Source: Adhaeribacter arboris (GTDB lineage Bacteria > Bacteroidota > Bacteroidia > Cytophagales > Hymenobacteraceae). From it: DNA of 64,000 nucleotides. A program made the translations under genes and the position numbers. Positions 46,574 to 55,830 of this stretch are shown here, one piece after another. The notes under the pieces are model-generated. The model was not told the DNA's origin. It worked only from the letters and a program-made list of their open reading frames with translations, and did no database searches. Position 1 is the stretch's first letter, and each line of letters begins with the position of its first letter. The stretch is taken from assembly GCF_003023845.1 (NCBI RefSeq), contig NZ_PYFT01000001.1, positions 3,658,001 to 3,722,000 on the forward strand. Reading direction: 5' to 3'.

Positions 46574-47587
46574 TTATTTAGTACGCTGACGATCCCCTAA
46601 CATGATCATGGAGTTACGAAACCCAATGTAAGAGCGGGCAGAATCTTCAAATTCAAAGTTTCGAGTACCTGTTTCGAGGAAGTAAGCAACATCTTTCCAA
46701 GAGCCGCCTCTTACAACTTTACGTGGTTCATTATCATTATTATACACCGGGTTTAAATCCCATACTACCGGTACCGAAGCATCATAATAAGCATCGGCGC
46801 ACCATTCGGCTACGTTACCTGCCATATCGTATAAACCAAAATCGTTCGGAAAATATTGCCCTACGGGTCCGGTATAAGAATAACCATCACTATAGTAGTC
46901 GCCCCGACCGGGTTTGAAGTTAGCTAACATACAACCTTTCGCATTCCGCAAGTAAGGACCACCCCACGGATAAGTAACCATATCCCTGCCACCCCGGGCA
47001 GCGTACTCCCATTCTGCTTCGGATGGTAACCGGAAATCGGGCATTGCTGCCTGACCATCTTCCACTAAGAAAGCATTTTTACGTTTGGTACGCCAGTCAG
47101 AAAAATATTTGGCTGCATTCCAATCTACTCCCACCACCGGGTAATTATCAAAAGCCGGGTGCGTATAGTAATACTGCATCATAGGATCGCCCATTGAATA
47201 AGTAAAATCCCGCATCCAAACAGTCGTATCCGGATATAGTTGGGTCATTACAAATTCTTCACCCAATACATCTAATGAATCTTCCCGGATAGCGTTTACA
47301 AATTCGCGATATTCGTTGTTAGTTATCTCGGTTTCATCCATGTAAAACCCCCGAATGGTTACTTGTTTATTTAAATTAGACATAGTAGCTGCAATATCCT
47401 GATCGGTTTGCCCCATGTGAAAAGTTCCACCTGGGCATGGCACCATCCCATAAGGAACTTCCTGCGGATTAAATTCAGGGCGATCTTGTACCCCTATTAC
47501 GTCTCCTTCAGGTCCGCCGCGCATACCACAGCCGCCTAAAACTATTACTGATACAGCAATAAAAGACAATTTTAGAAATTTATTCAT
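46574..47587 (-). CDS. gldK: Gliding motility lipoprotein GldK (FGE/SUMF1-type fold)
   Basis: The 337-residue lipoprotein starts at the ATG at 47587, giving MNKFLKLS followed by a hydrophobic stretch and a perfect lipobox LGGC (Cys20). An FGE-sulfatase/SUMF1-like domain covers the rest: VPCPGGTFHMGQTDQD, MDETEITNNEYREFVNAI, FRLPSEAEWEYAARGG, YDMAGNVAEWCADAY and VVRGGSWKD. In GldK the fold is structural and assembles a periplasmic ring with GldN attached to the outer membrane. An upstream in-frame ATG at 47647 lies inside the promoter element, so it was rejected. First gene of gldKLMN. Confidence 0.93.
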   Translation of the reverse strand: MNKFLKLSFIAVSVIVLGGCGMRGGPEGDVIGVQDRPEFNPQEVPYGMVPCPGGTFHMGQTDQDIAATMSNLNKQVTIRGFYMDETEITNNEYREFVNAIREDSLDVLGEEFVMTQLYPDTTVWMRDFTYSMGDPMMQYYYTHPAFDNYPVVGVDWNAAKYFSDWRTKRKNAFLVEDGQAAMPDFRLPSEAEWEYAARGGRDMVTYPWGGPYLRNAKGCMLANFKPGRGDYYSDGYSYTGPVGQYFPNDFGLYDMAGNVAEWCADAYYDASVPVVWDLNPVYNNDNEPRKVVRGGSWKDVAYFLETGTRNFEFEDSARSYIGFRNSMIMLGDRQRTK

Positions 47588-47644
47588 AACGAAGGTAAAA
47601 AAAGAAGTAATATCAAATATAACTATTACAATTTTAGTACTTGG

Positions 47645-47675
47645 CAAAGGTACTGAAGAGAAATATCAAAAACAA
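47645..47675 (-). promoter_or_regulatory. Promoter of the gldKLMN operon
   Basis: On the minus strand TTG (complement at 47673-47675) and TACCTTTG (47645-47652) are 20 bases apart, a full match to the Bacteroidota consensus. It predicts a start near 47638 and a leader of about 50 bases to gldK. A second -7-like TATATTTG lies at 47614-47621 without a well-spaced TTG. Confidence 0.6.
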
Positions 47676-47812
47676 TACCTATTATTTAGTATTTCTCCAA
47701 TTTTTCAACGTACAAGCAAAGTATTTATTACAAAGACGTTAATTTATTTATCTTACTGATAACCACATTTTTAATATTCAAGTTTATAATCTCAGATTTT
47801 TTTGTATATATC

Positions 47813-48775
47813 CTAGAAACTATACCTTGGAGTTTTAATTATTGGTTTTATAATATTCGCAGGCCGGGGAATCGAGTACGAAAGAATTATTTCGTGCGAA
47901 GTAAGTGCTTTTGCCTCAGGATTAAAAGTTGTTAAATCAAAGGCGTATCCTAACTGCAAAGCATTATTTCTGAGTAAATATATTCCTGCCATACCAGTAA
48001 CCGCTTCCTGGTGTCGATATCCAACACCAGCATAGTACTTTTCGTTCAAAATAGCTCTACCTCCTGCTTCTACCGACAACTTATTTAAATCATATTTTAT
48101 AATAGCTGTTGGCACTACAGTTACGGACGGAGAAACGGTGAGGTAATATCCCGCTGTAAAATAAGCGTGATTGCGTGCCGTAAACAAACCAAAACCGGCT
48201 GTTTCATTGCGGGCACTATCTTCGAATTTAAATTTTGATTGCAGCAAATTATTTATCCCTCCGCCAATATACAATTTTGACGACTGATACCAGACTCCGG
48301 CACCAATATCATATTTACTATCTGAACTGTTCTCCGGAACACTTGGATCATCCGGATCGTTCGGTCGATAATTACCTTTTTTTATGTTGGTTAAATTTCC
48401 TTGTATACCAATACTAATTTTACCGGCACCTGCTTTAAAGTGTGCTGAATAAGCTAACGAGGCACTACTGGATTCTGTTGCCCCCAATCGATCATTAGTA
48501 GCATAAAGTCCTATTCCACCGCCTAAAAACCGAACCGGAAGAGAAATAGAAACTAACCCAGTTTTAGGCGCTCCACCTCCATCAAAGCTCGCTTGATATC
48601 CGGCCCATTGGTAACGGTAAAGCATATTTATTTCTGTTTTATCTGTAATGCCGGCATAAGCAGGGCTCAGATACATCCCATTAAAGCTGTAATGACTAAA
48701 TTGGGGTTGTTGCTGCGCAAAAGCACCTATGCGAACAGTAAATAAAATTATTAAAACGTAGAAATATTTCCTCAT
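47813..48775 (-). CDS. PorP/SprF family type IX secretion membrane protein
   Basis: The 320-residue protein has a signal peptide and outer-membrane beta-barrel pattern. QQQPQFSHYSFNGMYLSPAYAGI is the N-terminal signature of PorP/SprF proteins, and KTEINMLYRYQWAGYQ follows closely. Alternating strands with aromatic girdle residues continue to the end (EIILSYSIPRP). Family members anchor or help export large T9SS adhesins such as SprB in gliding bacteria. No partner adhesin lies beside it here; the place directly upstream of gldK is seen in several relatives. Confidence 0.93.
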   Translation of the reverse strand: MRKYFYVLIILFTVRIGAFAQQQPQFSHYSFNGMYLSPAYAGITDKTEINMLYRYQWAGYQASFDGGGAPKTGLVSISLPVRFLGGGIGLYATNDRLGATESSSASLAYSAHFKAGAGKISIGIQGNLTNIKKGNYRPNDPDDPSVPENSSDSKYDIGAGVWYQSSKLYIGGGINNLLQSKFKFEDSARNETAGFGLFTARNHAYFTAGYYLTVSPSVTVVPTAIIKYDLNKLSVEAGGRAILNEKYYAGVGYRHQEAVTGMAGIYLLRNNALQLGYAFDLTTFNPEAKALTSHEIILSYSIPRPANIIKPIIKTPRYSF

Positions 48776-48940
48776 AGTACGGTTTACAGATAAATCAGGT
48801 ATACAGGATACCGTTTGAAATTACAGCATCCAACCAAAAATAGATAAAAATATAATGCAAAAACAAAGCAACACAAAATCATAACGATTTTTTGCTCGCT
48901 TCTTATATTTTCAACTGTACGTTTTTTTACTAAAGAAAGG

Positions 48941-49732
48941 CTATTTTTTACCGGCTTGTTTTTGAATGTATAATTCAATCGCTCCCGTCATAGAAGGAGC
49001 ATTAGGCATAGGAGCAACAATATCTAGTTCTAGATTAGCATCCAGAACAGCCTGCGCTGTGGTGGGACCAAAGGCAGCAATGCGAGTGTTATTTTGCTTA
49101 AAATCCGGGAAGTTAATAAATAAGGAGCTAATTCCGGATGGACTAAAAAAGGCAATACAATCGTATTTCACTTCGGCCAAATCAGATAAATCGGCCGGAA
49201 CGGTTTTATAAATAACTGCCTCAGTAAAATTAAAATTATTAGCCCGCATAAACTCCGGGATATCATCTTTGCGGATATTAGAGCAAGGATATAGGAATTT
49301 CTCGTTTTTATGCTTTTTAATAACCTCAAATAAATCAGAAGCCGTTTTTTCGCCGGTAAATAATTTCCGTTTACGGAGAACTATATATTTCTGCAAATAA
49401 TAAGCGGTTTGCTCAGAAATACAGAAGTACTTCATTTCGGCGGGCATTTCAATTTTACTCTCCGCACAAATCCGAAAGAAATGGTCAACGGCGTTGCGAC
49501 TAGTAAAAATAATAGCAGTATGCTCGAGAATATTAACTTTATCTTTGCGGAATTCTTTATAAGGTACCGGTTCTACTTGAATGAATTCGCGGAAGTCAAC
49601 CTTAATACCATATTTTTGGGCTAATGTTAAATATGGTGAATTATCGTTGGTTGGTTTCGGCTGGGTAACTAAAATACTTTTAATTTTGATGGAATGTTTA
49701 TCAGTACCCGGCTTTTCTGTACTCTCGGCCAT
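48941..49732 (-). CDS. hemD: Uroporphyrinogen-III synthase
   Basis: The 263-residue cytoplasmic enzyme closes and inverts ring D of hydroxymethylbilane in haem synthesis. The bilobed HemD fold is visible by the weakly conserved motifs ILVTQPKP (start of domain 1), AIIFTSRNAVDHFF, KFLYPCSNIRKDDIPEF, CIAFFSPSGISSLF and IAAFGPTTAQAVLDANL near the end. Such poor overall conservation is normal for the family. It is adjacent to the DUF4271 gene, 56 bp downstream of it on the same strand, as in other Bacteroidota. Confidence 0.92.
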   Translation of the reverse strand: MAESTEKPGTDKHSIKIKSILVTQPKPTNDNSPYLTLAQKYGIKVDFREFIQVEPVPYKEFRKDKVNILEHTAIIFTSRNAVDHFFRICAESKIEMPAEMKYFCISEQTAYYLQKYIVLRKRKLFTGEKTASDLFEVIKKHKNEKFLYPCSNIRKDDIPEFMRANNFNFTEAVIYKTVPADLSDLAEVKYDCIAFFSPSGISSLFINFPDFKQNNTRIAAFGPTTAQAVLDANLELDIVAPMPNAPSMTGAIELYIQKQAGKK

Positions 49733-49788
49733 AAATTACTCCTATTAAGCTAATATATTTTAAGGTAGTTTGTAGTAAAAACAGCTTA

Positions 49789-51012
49789 TTAATAGGTAAA
49801 AACAATCAACTTAATAAGTATAATAAGCGGTATCACTTCAGTGGCGCAAATGTACGAAAACAAATGAAGATTACGAAGAGAGACTTTTTTATTTAGCGTG
49901 TAAAATATTCTTAAAACCGTAAATACCAGAATACTGGCCACCGCTATATTCGAAACTAGTAACACGGCCTTTGAATTAACTGTATTAAGCCCTAAGTAGA
50001 GCAACATTATCACCGGAAAAAATAAACCCATAAACAATATGGTACGCAGAAACTCCCGGTATTGCGTTAATACCAATGACTTTAAGCCAAATATTACTCC
50101 CATCACCCGCAGAAATATATACTTCAACAAAATAAAAATGAAAATCAAAAAAGTATAGAAGAAAATCTTAGAGGTAATATCCGCTTCAGAAACTAAAAAC
50201 AAGCGATTAAATATCACATTATTTTGCACATTAGTATGGATAGCAACAATTACTAGGGCAAAAGACAAGGAAAAAGAAAGCACAAATAAAATGCTCGACC
50301 AACTACTAATTGGTTTAGCCAGAAAGCCTTCATCCAGAGCTGTTCGACGTAAAAAAGTATTTAACCGGAATATACTGTAAAAATCGGCGGTGTAATTGGT
50401 GCGCAGGCTACCGTAAATAAAGCCTATTAAGAGCAAAAAAATAATAAACACGTTTTGATTAGGCAGGTTTTTCGGTTTGATCGCTAATCCGGCACTTACA
50501 GGCTTTATATCAATTTGAATGTTGGAAGCTTCTTCCGGGGTGAGTACAGCATTCCGAAACGTTTGGTAATTTAACAATCCTAGTGGATGCCAGATGCACA
50601 ATAGATAACGATGCTGAGTATCCGGATTCGCTATTAATTTAGCTAAATCCAACTCGTAACTGGCAACCGAATCGGCGGTAAATATTAGCTGATTATCCAC
50701 AAATACACATAAATCCTGGCGAGCGGTAAAAGAAACTCTGAAGGGTTGGCCCGGCCGAATGCTTATCCATTGGTATAAGGCATTGACGGGTCCGTGGTAA
50801 TCGGGTAAATAAAGGGTAAGACGATTTTGATTGGGTTTAAAAACCAGCCAGTCGGAAGTTAACTGATTTTTGTTTTTCAGGTTAATACTTCGTCCATCCT
50901 GCGCAAGTAAATTGCCAGGCTGCAGGAACATCCACAATACTAACCCGCTAATAAAAGCCTGATGTAATCCGTTAAGCTGAAATACGAGCCGGGCTTTTAG
51001 TTTTATATACAC
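49789..51012 (-). CDS. DUF4271 domain membrane protein
   Basis: The 407-residue protein has a signal-like N-terminus (LVFQLNGLHQAFISGLVLW), a periplasmic beta-rich domain of about 150 residues (TLYLPDYHGPVNALYQWI), then seven or more helices of the DUF4271 type (NVFIIFLLLIGFIYGSLR; FIFILLKYIFLRVMGVIFG). It overlaps the end of the sugar-phosphate transferase gene by 41 bases (50972-51012); a later start (the Met at residue 28) would remove the overlap but cut the signal peptide. Function is unknown, though next to hemD in many Bacteroidota. Confidence 0.8.
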   Translation of the reverse strand: MYIKLKARLVFQLNGLHQAFISGLVLWMFLQPGNLLAQDGRSINLKNKNQLTSDWLVFKPNQNRLTLYLPDYHGPVNALYQWISIRPGQPFRVSFTARQDLCVFVDNQLIFTADSVASYELDLAKLIANPDTQHRYLLCIWHPLGLLNYQTFRNAVLTPEEASNIQIDIKPVSAGLAIKPKNLPNQNVFIIFLLLIGFIYGSLRTNYTADFYSIFRLNTFLRRTALDEGFLAKPISSWSSILFVLSFSLSFALVIVAIHTNVQNNVIFNRLFLVSEADITSKIFFYTFLIFIFILLKYIFLRVMGVIFGLKSLVLTQYREFLRTILFMGLFFPVIMLLYLGLNTVNSKAVLLVSNIAVASILVFTVLRIFYTLNKKVSLRNLHLFSYICATEVIPLIILIKLIVFTY

Positions 51013-51994
51013 CTAAAATAAAACTTAACAGAACCGAAAAAAATACCAGCGAGCTTAACAGGTACAAGTTACCCATCTCATCGAGCAGGACAACGTAACC
51101 GATAACTGCAAGGTTAATGAAACCTAAAATAAGTACCGTATTTATTTGCCGAAATCCCATGGCCAATAACCGGTGGTGAATATGATTTTTATCGGGCGAA
51201 AACGGCGATATCCCTTTTGAGATCCGAATAATGAAAACGCGTACTGTATCAAACAAAGGCACAAACAAAATACCCAAGGTAATGGCCGGCGATGAATTTA
51301 CGACTCGCATTTCAATGAATTGAATGGCAAGTACAGATATAATAAACCCACAAAGCAGAGAACCAGTATCGCCCATAAAAATGGTTGCCTTATGAAAATT
51401 ATAGCGTAGAAATCCTAAAATACCTCCTATCAGGCAAACGGCCACAAAAGCGTAATTACTATTGTACATAAAAAAGAACCAACCAAACGTACTGGTTATA
51501 ATTAATACAATAGTGCCCGCTAATCCATCTAAACCATCAATTAAATTAATGGCGTTGGTAATTCCTACAATCATTACAAAAGTAAAAGCGAAGCTAACTC
51601 CTATCGGCAACACATCAATGCTAAATATACCCTGGAAACTGGTAATCCGGATATCAGCCATTACCATTACAATACCACTGGCCAGTAATTGTACTGCAAA
51701 TTTTTTAAAAGGTGAGATAGTTACTAAGTCATCTTTTAAGCCAATAAAGAAAAGGATTATACAACCAGCTAAGAGTTGCTGTACACCATTGCTCAAATCT
51801 CCGAATATAGTTAAAGCCGACATAAAACCGGCAAATACCGCTAAACCACCCAAACGAGGAGTTAAAGATTCGTGTACGGTCCGAAGATTGGGTTGATCCA
51901 GAATATTCTTTAAATGCGCGACATAAATAATAGAAGGAACGGCAAATAAAGCAATCAGAAACGACCAACTAAAAGAAAGCAACAATGGGATCAT
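50972..51994 (-). CDS. Polyprenyl-phosphate sugar-1-phosphate transferase (MraY/WecA family)
   Basis: The 340-residue polytopic protein has about ten helices and the family motifs: RTVHESLTPRLGGLAVF, GLKDDLVTISPFKK with the catalytic Asp pair, NLIDGLDGLAGTI, FMGDTGSLLCGF, and DKNHIHHRLLAMGF, the His-rich loop typical of the WecA/TagO branch rather than MraY. It transfers a HexNAc-1-phosphate from UDP-sugar to undecaprenyl phosphate, the first step of O-antigen, capsule or teichoic-like polymer synthesis. No other polymer genes are next to it. Confidence 0.9.
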   Translation of the reverse strand: MIPLLLSFSWSFLIALFAVPSIIYVAHLKNILDQPNLRTVHESLTPRLGGLAVFAGFMSALTIFGDLSNGVQQLLAGCIILFFIGLKDDLVTISPFKKFAVQLLASGIVMVMADIRITSFQGIFSIDVLPIGVSFAFTFVMIVGITNAINLIDGLDGLAGTIVLIITSTFGWFFFMYNSNYAFVAVCLIGGILGFLRYNFHKATIFMGDTGSLLCGFIISVLAIQFIEMRVVNSSPAITLGILFVPLFDTVRVFIIRISKGISPFSPDKNHIHHRLLAMGFRQINTVLILGFINLAVIGYVVLLDEMGNLYLLSSLVFFSVLLSFILGVYKTKSPARISA

Positions 51995-52138
51995 AAAGTG
52001 TTTGCAAAAAGTAATATTATTACTTTTAGAATATTTAATCTTAAAGTTTGCGGTAAAAGTTAGTTAAATTATACAAAAATCAGGCTAACAGCATTCAAAA
52101 CTATCCTTTTATTACCTGCTATTAGTTAAGGCATTAAA

Positions 52139-52543
52139 TTAACTATGTAAAACTCCCTTTCGGCCGAGTAGAGGTATATAGATAAGATTATCTTCCACGA
52201 TAGAGTCTGGTACAAAAACGAATTTTTTATCGTAAATCTTTCGGCCGATGTAGTAACTGACCCAGTATTCATTATAAATATGAAAAATGGCAGGATCAAT
52301 AGGCTCAATCTTGGCGTAGCTTTTCGGTTGTATTTGTTCAAACATATGCCGAAGAATAGAAGTTTTTATTTCTTCGCCTTTATACTCCCCGTAGCCCTTT
52401 GAAGAAACTAATACATTGTCGAGGTAAACATTGTTCTGATTTATCAGATAAACGTTCCAAACCGGTACATTTATTTCGTTTGGTTCATTAACAACGGCGA
52501 TGGAAACTCCTTCTACCGGATCAAAATTGATATCTTCTCTCAT
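52139..52543 (-). CDS. Conserved Bacteroidota protein of unknown function, 134 aa
   Basis: From the ATG at 52543 the protein starts MREDINFDPVEGVSIAVV and runs through VPVWNVYLINQNN and a VLVSSKGYGEYKGE segment, to IYIPLLGRKGVLHS. It is soluble, beta-rich, and looks like a well-conserved Bacteroidota family that is sometimes poorly named in databases. The start overlaps the lipB stop by 23 bases, implying coupling. The longer frame from 52582 would overlap lipB by over 60 bases and is less likely. Function unknown. Confidence 0.75.
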   Translation of the reverse strand: MREDINFDPVEGVSIAVVNEPNEINVPVWNVYLINQNNVYLDNVLVSSKGYGEYKGEEIKTSILRHMFEQIQPKSYAKIEPIDPAIFHIYNEYWVSYYIGRKIYDKKFVFVPDSIVEDNLIYIPLLGRKGVLHS

Positions 52544-53258
52544 GAGACAATATATGGCAGGTGGCCCCAAAAAGTTGTGCAAAATAGAACACCAGTTTTT
52601 CCTCTACTTCCGCTATTGAAACTGTTCTACCCAGTTCCTGCTGCATAGAGGTAACTGCTTTATCCGGGATACCGCAAGGTATAATATGATTAAAATAACT
52701 TAAATCGGTATTTACGTTTAAGGCTAAACCATGCATGGTTACCCATCGGCTACACTTAACTCCCATAGCGCATATTTTTCGGGAATTTTTCTGTTTTTCA
52801 AAATCAAGCCACACGCCGGTTAATCCGGCAATCCGGCCGGCCACAATGCCAAAATCTTTTAAAGTTAAAATAACAGCTTCCTCTAAAAACCGCAGGTATT
52901 GATGAATATCCGTAAAAAAATTATCTAGATCCAGAATGGGATAAGCTACTAATTGTCCCGGTCCATGATATGTTATATCACCGCCCCGGTTTATTTTGTA
53001 AAACTGTGCCTGATAATCGTATAAACCTTGCTCATTAAGCAACAGGTGGCTCTCTTTCCCGCTTTTACCTAAAGTATATACATGCGGGTGCTGACACAAT
53101 AGTAAGTAATTGGGAGTGGTTCGGTGTTCCGATGGCGCAAGGTTCCGGTTAGCTGTTTTAATAGCAATTGTATCGGCAAATAATCTTTCCTGATAATCCC
53201 AGGCTTGCTGGTAATCAATAGTGCCCAACGAAATTAGCGCAACTTCTTTATTCATCAC
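52521..53258 (-). CDS. lipB: Octanoyl-[acyl-carrier-protein]:protein N-octanoyltransferase
   Basis: The 245-residue enzyme moves octanoate from ACP to lipoyl domains, the first step in lipoate attachment. Family motifs are NRGGDITYHGPGQLVAYPIL, GLTGVWL, and KICAMGVKCSRWVTMHGLALNV with catalytic Lys168, then HIIPCGIPDKAVTSM with the acyl-cysteine Cys195. The N-terminus has two Met in a row, so the start may be one codon later. It is followed by the small conserved gene with an overlap. Confidence 0.95.
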   Translation of the reverse strand: MMNKEVALISLGTIDYQQAWDYQERLFADTIAIKTANRNLAPSEHRTTPNYLLLCQHPHVYTLGKSGKESHLLLNEQGLYDYQAQFYKINRGGDITYHGPGQLVAYPILDLDNFFTDIHQYLRFLEEAVILTLKDFGIVAGRIAGLTGVWLDFEKQKNSRKICAMGVKCSRWVTMHGLALNVNTDLSYFNHIIPCGIPDKAVTSMQQELGRTVSIAEVEEKLVFYFAQLFGATCHILSHERRYQF

Positions 53259-53518
53259 AGGTTTACCAGATTATTAATAAGTAATGCAATTCAATTAGCT
53301 TGTTTCAAAATTCCTGAAAATTGCAACTAACTATTTAACCTCAGATTAACTAAGAATATTCGTTTATAACAATACTATCTGCACCAGAATGAGAATAGTA
53401 GTTTTTACTAATAGCTACCATCCTTCTGGTATTTAACAATTCACCATTACTTAAAAGTTTATTTTCTGGATTGATGCAAGCTTCTTCTACCAGTTTTAAA
53501 CTATAGCTTCATCTACAA

Positions 53519-55186
53519 TCAGCTTTCGAAAAATTGATTGCACATGTTTTTATAAGCGTTTATAAGGCCATTGGTAGAACTATCGTGCGAGGTAACCTCT
53601 TCGGTATTTTGTAATTCCGGCAGAACCTTTTTTGCCAGTTGTTTACCTAATTCCACGCCCCACTGATCAAAACTAAATATATTCCAGATAACGCCTTGCA
53701 CAAATATTTTATGCTCGTACATAGCAATTAAACTACCCAGCGTACGTGGATCAAGTATCTTAAATAAGATAGAATTTGTTGGTTTATTGCCTGAAAATAC
53801 CTTTACCGGTGCTAATTCTTTTATTTCATCCTCATTTAAGCCTTCATTTTTTAACTCTTCTATTACTTCCTGCAAGGTTTTGCCATTCATTAAGGCCTCT
53901 GTTTGCGCAAAGAAGTTAGATAACAATTTCACGTGATGATCGCCGGTAGGATTGTGGCTAATAGCCGGAGCTAAAAAATCGCAGGGAATAATTTGGGTGC
54001 CTTGGTGAATAAGTTGATAAAAAGCATGTTGCCCGTTTGTACCAGGTTCTCCCCAGATAACCGGTCCGGTTTGGTAAGTTACCCGGTCGCCATTACGGTC
54101 AACGGACTTACCATTGCTTTCCATGTTTCCCTGCTGAAAATAGGCCGGAAAGCGGTGCATGTATTGATCGTAAGGTAAAATTGCTTCGGTTTGAGCCCCA
54201 AAAAAGTTAATATACCAAATGCTAATTAAGGCTAGCAGTACCGGAATGTTTTTCTCAAAATGCGTCATCCGGAAATGCTTGTCCATGGTGTGGGCACCTT
54301 CCAGTAATTGAATGTAATTTTCGTAACCAATGGCACAGGCAATAGATAAACCAATAGACGACCAAAGCGAGTAACGTCCTCCTACCCAATCCCAGAAAAC
54401 AAACATATTTTCTTCGGCTATCCCAAACTCTTTAACGGCTTTCAGGTTAGTAGAAATAGCCACAAAATGTTTGGCTACTTCAGCGGCACTAGGCGCATGC
54501 TCTAAAAACCAGCTTTTAGCAGTTTCGGCATTCGTCATCGTTTCTTGAGTGGTAAAGGTTTTAGAAGCAATCATGAATAGGGTAGTTTCCGAGTCTACTT
54601 GCTTCAGTGTTTCCACTATGTGCGTTCCATCTATGTTCGAGACAAAATGCACTTGCAAATGGGGCTTCTGATAAGGCTTAAGTGCTTCTGTTACCATGTA
54701 AGGACCTAAATCAGAACCGCCAATACCAATGTTTACTATATGCGTAATGGGTTTACCCGTGTAACCTAACCACTGACCGGAGATTACTTTATCTGAAAAG
54801 ATTTTTATTTGCTCCAGTACATGATTTATTTCGGGCATTACATCTTCGCCATCTTCGTAAATCGGCTCGTTCGAACGGTTACGCAAAGCGATGTGCAGTA
54901 CCGCGCGGTTCTCGCGCAGATTTATTTTATCGCCGCTAAACATTTGCTCAATAGCATCTTTTAACTGTGCCTCGTTGGCTAACTCCAATAACGTTTCTAA
55001 TGTCTGATCATTGATAATATTTTTTGAAAAATCAAATAATATTTCTTCAAATTGTAACGAGAATTTAGAAAAACGACTGGGATCTACGGCAAACATATCT
55101 ATCATGTGATTATCTTTCATGATAGTGTAGTGCTGCTCTAGTTTTCTCCAAGCATTAGTGGTAACCGGATTAATGTTCTGTAGCAT
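53519..55186 (-). CDS. pgi: Glucose-6-phosphate isomerase
   Basis: The 555-residue dimeric cytoplasmic enzyme interconverts glucose-6-phosphate and fructose-6-phosphate. Signatures are [14 protein letters not shown], the PGI motif [16 protein letters not shown], catalytic Glu in GVHAFYQL-like [14 protein letters not shown] (family Glu/His region), and [26 protein letters not shown] at the C-terminus. The protein is the classical PGI (not the bifunctional or cupin type). It has no operon partner with obvious link to glycolysis; lipB lies 260 bp downstream. Confidence 0.97.
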   Translation of the reverse strand: MLQNINPVTTNAWRKLEQHYTIMKDNHMIDMFAVDPSRFSKFSLQFEEILFDFSKNIINDQTLETLLELANEAQLKDAIEQMFSGDKINLRENRAVLHIALRNRSNEPIYEDGEDVMPEINHVLEQIKIFSDKVISGQWLGYTGKPITHIVNIGIGGSDLGPYMVTEALKPYQKPHLQVHFVSNIDGTHIVETLKQVDSETTLFMIASKTFTTQETMTNAETAKSWFLEHAPSAAEVAKHFVAISTNLKAVKEFGIAEENMFVFWDWVGGRYSLWSSIGLSIACAIGYENYIQLLEGAHTMDKHFRMTHFEKNIPVLLALISIWYINFFGAQTEAILPYDQYMHRFPAYFQQGNMESNGKSVDRNGDRVTYQTGPVIWGEPGTNGQHAFYQLIHQGTQIIPCDFLAPAISHNPTGDHHVKLLSNFFAQTEALMNGKTLQEVIEELKNEGLNEDEIKELAPVKVFSGNKPTNSILFKILDPRTLGSLIAMYEHKIFVQGVIWNIFSFDQWGVELGKQLAKKVLPELQNTEEVTSHDSSTNGLINAYKNMCNQFFES

Positions 55187-55316
55187 AACGTTTATAGTTT
55201 GACCTTGGGCGAAATTAATAACATTCGCTAAAAGAAAGGTTAGGAAAAATTAAAATATTAGTATTTATTATTTAATTTCTGTTAAAAGATAAGATTTCTG
55301 AAGCAAGCGAGCGTAC

Positions 55317-55673
55317 ATGGCAGAACATAACCGTACCGGCGAAACCGGCGAAAAAATGGCCGCTACTTATTTAATAGAACAAGGCTTTACTATTTTGGCT
55401 CAAAATTATCGTTACCGACGGGCCGAAATTGATATTATTGCTCAAAAAGCAACCCTGTTACTATTTGTGGAAGTTAAAACGCGTACGAGCAACCACCATG
55501 GTTTCCCGGAAGAAGCTATCACCCAAAAGAAAATAGATTTGTTTTTATTGGCTGCCGAAGAATTTATTCACCAACTAAACTGGCAATACGAGATTCGGTT
55601 TGATATTATTGCTATCAGTGGCTGCCCGCCCGCACCTTTTCAAATTCATCATATTGAGGATGCATTTCATTAG
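55317..55673 (+). CDS. YraN family (UPF0102) endonuclease-like protein
   Basis: The 118-residue protein has the restriction-endonuclease-like fold: HNRTGETGEKMAATYL, GFTILAQNYRYRRAEIDIIAQ, FVEVKTRTS, with the D-(E/Q)xK-like motif (EIDII...EVKT) intact and EEAITQKK following. The family is linked to Holliday-junction-type nucleases but its biological role is not settled. It is divergent from pgi. The stop codon is inside the first arm of the large inverted repeat. Confidence 0.9.
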   Translation: MAEHNRTGETGEKMAATYLIEQGFTILAQNYRYRRAEIDIIAQKATLLLFVEVKTRTSNHHGFPEEAITQKKIDLFLLAAEEFIHQLNWQYEIRFDIIAISGCPPAPFQIHHIEDAFH

Positions 55674-55829
55674 TCGATAGTCATTAGACCATAGACCACA
55701 GTCCACAGACTATCAGGTAAATAGAAATCTTAAAACTGGCAACTTACAAATAAGAATTAATCTAATAACTTTCTAACTATTAACTAAAAACTATCAACTG
55801 TGGACCGTGGTCTATGGTCTATCGACTAA
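55670..55829. repeat. Large imperfect inverted repeat filling the yraN / MORN-gene junction
   Basis: Arm one (55670-55708) and arm two (55798-55829) share TTAGTCGATAG, ACCATAGACCAC and GTCCACAG in inverse orientation, with a 7-base extra segment in arm one. Between them is an AT-rich 89-base spacer. The element starts at the yraN stop codon and ends one base before the stop of the gene on the other strand. A related half-copy occurs at 16821-16854. Confidence 0.75.
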
Positions 55830-55830
55830 C

